Of a stretch of 9,472 nt of DNA, positions 6,735 to 9,472 are shown in pieces. Both the position numbers and the translations under genes were made by a program. The notes beneath the pieces are model-generated. The model did no database searches. It was not told where the DNA came from and saw only the letters and a program-made list of their open reading frames with translations. Source of the DNA: Atribacterota bacterium (GTDB lineage: Bacteria > Atribacterota > Phoenicimicrobiia > Phoenicimicrobiales > Phoenicimicrobiaceae); NCBI GenBank assembly GCA_030599445.1, contig JAUVOA010000040.1:1-9472 (forward strand). Reading direction: 5' to 3'. How positions within the stretch are numbered: position 1 is the stretch's first letter; each line of letters begins with the position of its first letter.

Positions 6735-7859
6735 ATGAAAGAACAAGAACCATTATTAACTCCTCTCCATGAGGAACATTTAAAATTAAAAGCACGGATG
6801 ATACCCTTTGATGGCTTTGATATGCCGGTCCAGTACACAGGTATTATAGAAGAACATTTTGCGATAAGAGAAGGGGTGGGAATCTTTGATGTATCCCATA
6901 TGGGAGAGATTGAATTGCGAGGAAAAGATGCCCTTACCTTTGCTGATTATCTGGTAACCAATTCGGTAACGAAAATGAAAGATGGAGATATAAAATATTC
7001 CCCTCTATGTTATCCTCATGGTGGTCAGGTTGATGATCTCTTTGTTTATAAAATAAAAGATGATTTTGTGTTATTGGTAGTAAATGCCTCGCCTAATTAT
7101 TCAGTCAAAGATTATGATTGGATTATAAAAAACAAAGGTAATTTTGAAGTGGAAATTTCCAATAAAAGTCGAGATTATGGAGAAGTGGCTGTTCAAGGTC
7201 CTGATGCAGTAAAACTCTTAGAACCTTTAGTAAAAGGAGAAATTTCTCTTAAGGAGTTAAAACGCTTTAAATTTATTTTTGGAGAATTATTCGGTAAAAA
7301 AATTCTTATTTCCCGAACCGGCTATACCGGAGAAGATGGATTTGAGATTTATTCCTTTAAGTCTGAAGATATCATAGACATCTGGCAAGGTATTCTCAAA
7401 GAAGGCAAAAAGTTCGGCCTAAAACCATGTGGATTGGGAGCAAGAGATACCACCAGATTCGAAGTATGTTATTGGCTTTATGGAAATGATATTGATAAAA
7501 CTGTAAATCCGATAGAGAGCGGTCAAGGTTGGACTGTAAAATTTGACAAAGGGAACTTTATCGGAAAAGATGCTTTAATTAAAATAAAAGAAGGGGGAAT
7601 TAGCAGAAAATTAGTGGGACTTTATATCCCTCAAGGTGGCATTCCTAGAACTAAAATGGAAGTAAGAAAAGACCAAAAGAAGATAGGTTACATTACCTCC
7701 GGTAATTATTGTCCTTCTTTGAAAAAAGTGTATGCTATGGCTATCCTGGATCTTCCTTATACTGAAAAAGGTATTAAAGTAGATATAGCCATCAGGAATA
7801 GAGAGGTTGAAGCAGAAGTTGTAGAAACACCTTTTCTCCCACCATTTAATAAAAGATAA
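6735..7859 (+). CDS. gcvT: Aminomethyltransferase (glycine cleavage T protein)
   Basis: The T protein transfers the methylene carbon from aminomethyl-lipoyl-GcvH to THF, releasing ammonia and 5,10-methylene-THF. The 374 residues match the family. Visible motifs are DMPVQYTGIIEEH at 29-41, GIFDVSHMGEI at 49-59, GGQVDDLFVY at 96-105 (the D100/D101 pair contains the catalytic folate-site aspartate), then SRTGYTGEDGFEIY and GLGARDTTRFE. The stretch after RFE reads VCYWLYG where family members usually have a smaller, less aromatic sequence; the fold motif LYG-(N)-D is kept. AGGAGG at 6721-6726 sits eight bases before the ATG, and the gap from gcvPB is 16 bases. T usually precedes H and P in Firmicutes gcv operons; here it comes last. 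No terminator hairpin follows it. Confidence 0.97.
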   Translation: MKEQEPLLTPLHEEHLKLKARMIPFDGFDMPVQYTGIIEEHFAIREGVGIFDVSHMGEIELRGKDALTFADYLVTNSVTKMKDGDIKYSPLCYPHGGQVDDLFVYKIKDDFVLLVVNASPNYSVKDYDWIIKNKGNFEVEISNKSRDYGEVAVQGPDAVKLLEPLVKGEISLKELKRFKFIFGELFGKKILISRTGYTGEDGFEIYSFKSEDIIDIWQGILKEGKKFGLKPCGLGARDTTRFEVCYWLYGNDIDKTVNPIESGQGWTVKFDKGNFIGKDALIKIKEGGISRKLVGLYIPQGGIPRTKMEVRKDQKKIGYITSGNYCPSLKKVYAMAILDLPYTEKGIKVDIAIRNREVEAEVVETPFLPPFNKR

Positions 7860-7895
7860 GAAAAAACACTTAAATACAATTTTTTTTCTAAAAAA

Positions 7896-7922
7896 GAAGG
7901 ATTTTAATTTTTTTTGTCGTAT
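7896..7922 (+). promoter_or_regulatory. Sigma-H-like promoter ahead of the AGCS transporter
   Basis: GAAGGATTT (7896-7904) is identical to the -35 element at 978-986 and fits RnAGGAWWW exactly. The spacer is 11 bases. GTCGTAT (7916-7922) fits RnnGAAT with one change. A perfect TATAAT (7922-7927) overlaps the end, but no sigma-A -35 lies 16-18 bases before it. Upstream, both sites share a run of eight T and then eight bases, mostly A, in the same register. Downstream, TACTnACAAAA follows each site at similar distance (1044-1054 and 7954-7964). Confidence 0.5.
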
Positions 7923-8022
7923 ATAATTAATATAAACTAAAATATTAAAATGATACTCACAAAAATATTTAAAGAGATTGTGAGGTGGTTCAATAAAAAA
8001 AACAGTATTTTATTAATCCTTT

Positions 8023-8033
8023 AAGGAGGTGAT
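8023..8033 (+). promoter_or_regulatory. Orphan consensus Shine-Dalgarno sequence
   Basis: AAGGAGGTGAT is a complete complement of the 16S rRNA 3' end. It is stronger than the site that serves the next gene, yet no ATG, GTG or TTG lies at usable distance downstream. A similar orphan lies ahead of gcvH at 3361-3371. It may be a remnant of a leader peptide, a ribosome standby site, or chance. Confidence 0.3.
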
Positions 8034-8158
8034 AGTATATTCAATAACCATCCTGCTAATCTTTCATAATGAAATTATTAACTTTGTCTCAAAACAATTA
8101 ATTTAATGGTAGATATTTAAAATATATATTAAACTTTTAAAAACCAAGGAGGTTTTAT

Positions 8159-9472
8159 ATGACTGCCATAATGGATTTTTTAGACATAATTAATGCATTT
8201 GTTTGGGGACCACCCATGATGATAATGTTGGTAGGAATAGGAATATTCTTAACTATCAGATTAGGTTTCCCGCAATTTAAACATACCGGTTATGCCTTGA
8301 AGCTTATATTTAAGGGTGCACTAAAAAAAGACTCATCCGAAAAGGAAGAAGGAGAAATCACCCCTTTTCAGGCTCTAACTTCAACTCTTGCTGCAACTAT
8401 AGGAAATGGTAATATTGCTGGCGTAGCCACTGCGGTTGCTGCCGGAGGACCTGGGGCATTGGTTTGGATGTGGCTTACTGCTTTAGTCGGAATGTGTACT
8501 AAAATGTGTGAAGCTACTCTCGGTGTAAAATATAGAATAAAGGATAAAGACGGAGCACTTGCCGGTGGTTCGATGTATTTCATCAAAAAGGGACTAGGTC
8601 AAGCATGGTTAGGTTGGCTCTTTGCCTTTTTCGGTGCAATCTGTGCTTTTGGAATCGGAGATATGGTCCAAACTAACTCTCAAGCTCTGGTATTGAAGAG
8701 TGTATTTAATATACCAGTTTTAGTTACAGGTATTGTAATGGCTTTTTTAGCCTGGATAGTTGTAGTAGGAGGAATCAAAAGAATCGGTGAAGTAACCGAA
8801 AAATTGGTCCCCATCATGGCCATTTTCTACATTGTAGGAGCATTAATCATTATTATCACTAAAATTAATATGCTCCCCTGGGCAATCGGAGAAATATTTA
8901 AATCAGCCTTTACCGGAAGGGCTGCTATTGGTGGATTTGCCGGGGCTACTGTAATGCAAGCAATGAGATTTGGGGTAGCCAGAGGAATATTCTCTAACGA
9001 AGCTGGTTTAGGTAGTGCAAGTATGGCTCATGCTGTTGCCAAGACCCCTCATCCAGCACGTCAAGGAACTATTGCTATGGTCGGAGTTATGATTGATACT
9101 CTAATTATTTGCTCTATGACCGGTATTGTTATTGTTATGACTGGATCTTTGGAAACAGGCCTTACCAGTACTGCCCTTACCGCTCATGCATTTACTTCTG
9201 TTTTAGGAGGATTAGGTGGACCTATTGTAGCCGTTGGTTCTCTTTTGTTTGGTTATTCTACTCTTATTACCTGGTGTTACTATGGTCAACAATGTGCTCG
9301 TTTCATCGTCGGTCCTAGCATAGTTAAACCTTATGCCTGGCTCTTTGTTATTTTAGCCTTCGCTGGCGCTTTAGTAGAAGTACCCTTTGTCTGGCTACTC
9401 ACTGATACTCTTAATGGAGCAATGGCTATTCCTAACTTAATAGGATTACTCTTCTTAAGCGGAATAATGGCA
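8159..9472 (+). CDS. AGCS-family sodium:alanine/glycine symporter, runs off the right edge
   Basis: This membrane protein imports alanine or glycine with Na+. The 438 visible codons cover most of a family member (about 450-550). It opens with an extracytoplasmic start and a first membrane segment at about 15-33, then a charged cytoplasmic loop at 52-66 (KGALKKDSSEKEEGE). The family signature ITPFQALTSTLAATIGNGNIAGVATAV lies at 67-93 and includes GNGN where GTGN is most common. GGSMYFIKKGLG follows, and RGIFSNEAGLGSASMAHAVAKT at about 275-296 is the second hallmark, then DTLIICSMTGIVIV. Several hydrophobic segments are spread through the rest. ATG 8159 has AAGGAGG six bases upstream. Its position after gcvT and its promoter, matching that of the riboswitch transcript, suggest glycine as the physiological substrate. 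That is inference, because family members also carry alanine. Confidence 0.95.
   Translation, partial: MTAIMDFLDIINAFVWGPPMMIMLVGIGIFLTIRLGFPQFKHTGYALKLIFKGALKKDSSEKEEGEITPFQALTSTLAATIGNGNIAGVATAVAAGGPGALVWMWLTALVGMCTKMCEATLGVKYRIKDKDGALAGGSMYFIKKGLGQAWLGWLFAFFGAICAFGIGDMVQTNSQALVLKSVFNIPVLVTGIVMAFLAWIVVVGGIKRIGEVTEKLVPIMAIFYIVGALIIIITKINMLPWAIGEIFKSAFTGRAAIGGFAGATVMQAMRFGVARGIFSNEAGLGSASMAHAVAKTPHPARQGTIAMVGVMIDTLIICSMTGIVIVMTGSLETGLTSTALTAHAFTSVLGGLGGPIVAVGSLLFGYSTLITWCYYGQQCARFIVGPSIVKPYAWLFVILAFAGALVEVPFVWLLTDTLNGAMAIPNLIGLLFLSGIMA

Larger units (their letters stand above)
7860..8158. other. Leader region between gcvT and the AGCS transporter
   Basis: No gene-sized ORF is visible in these 299 bases. 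They hold a sigma-H-like promoter (7896-7922), a GGTGGTT (7985-7991) that can pair with AACCATC (8046-8052), a repeated TTCAATAA word, an orphan consensus SD (8023-8033), and the true SD AAGGAGG (8146-8152) for the transporter. I see no glycine aptamer: CTCTCAGG and the GAAGG-capped stem are both absent. I see no intrinsic terminator. Confidence 0.6.

Noticed and set aside
8011..8040. 16S rRNA 3' end on the minus strand, suggested by the anti-SD complement
   Set aside because: The bases that should precede it in 16S rRNA (GGCTGG) are absent, so this is only an SD-like sequence.
8069..8101. Ten-codon ORF (MKLLTLSQNN) in the transporter leader
   Set aside because: It has no SD at usable distance and no regulatory codon run; likely chance.
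7923..8158. A second glycine riboswitch ahead of the transporter
   Set aside because: No CTCTCAGG, no GAAGG-capped stem and no terminator hairpin were found.
8368..8586. Minus-strand ORF of 72 codons inside the transporter
   Set aside because: Proline- and alanine-rich shadow of the AGCS signature region.
9109..9318. Plus-strand ORF of 69 codons in another frame of the transporter
   Set aside because: Tyrosine- and cysteine-rich shadow of membrane-segment codons; the AGCS frame is continuous here.

Overview
The window reads as one glycine and one-carbon metabolism locus from a low-GC anaerobic bacterium. Intergenic DNA is very AT-rich. The genes have strong Gram-positive-style Shine-Dalgarno (SD) sequences, and the P-protein of the glycine cleavage system is split into two subunits. 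The promoters look sigma-H-like. These features fit Clostridia-like Firmicutes or a low-GC anaerobic candidate phylum such as Atribacterota. No marker here settles the taxon.

Layout. (1) Bases 1-824, minus strand: the N-terminal 60% or so of GMP synthase (guaA), running off the left edge, with a TTG start. (2) Bases 825-1361: an AT-rich divergent spacer, a sigma-H-like promoter, then a complete tandem glycine riboswitch (leader-linker P0 helix, two aptamers) whose second P1 helix shares bases with an intrinsic terminator. (3) Bases 1362-3059: formate-tetrahydrofolate ligase (fhs). (4) Bases 3060-3456: a gene-free interval with a small hairpin, a heptamer tandem repeat, two REP/BIME-like paired palindromes and a possible internal promoter or leader. 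(5) Bases 3457-7859: gcvH, gcvPA, gcvPB and gcvT, tightly packed with 12-16 bases between genes. (6) Bases 7860-8158: a second leader with a sigma-H-like promoter closely matching the first and an orphan consensus SD. (7) Bases 8159-9472: an AGCS-family sodium:amino-acid symporter, running off the right edge.

How the parts fit. Glycine binding should stop the terminator from forming and switch the transcript on. The importer would bring in glycine. GcvPA/PB, GcvT and GcvH (with a dihydrolipoamide dehydrogenase not in this window) would break it down to CO2, NH3, NADH and 5,10-methylene-THF. After oxidation by FolD (not here), Fhs can convert 10-formyl-THF to formate and ATP. A glycine-ON switch plus an importer favours glycine catabolism, possibly with ATP gain, over glycine synthesis from formate. 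That direction is inference. The most unusual items are fhs as first gene behind the glycine riboswitch, the matching sigma-H-like promoters on the riboswitch and transporter transcripts, and the paired GTAG/CTAC-bounded palindromes between fhs and gcvH.
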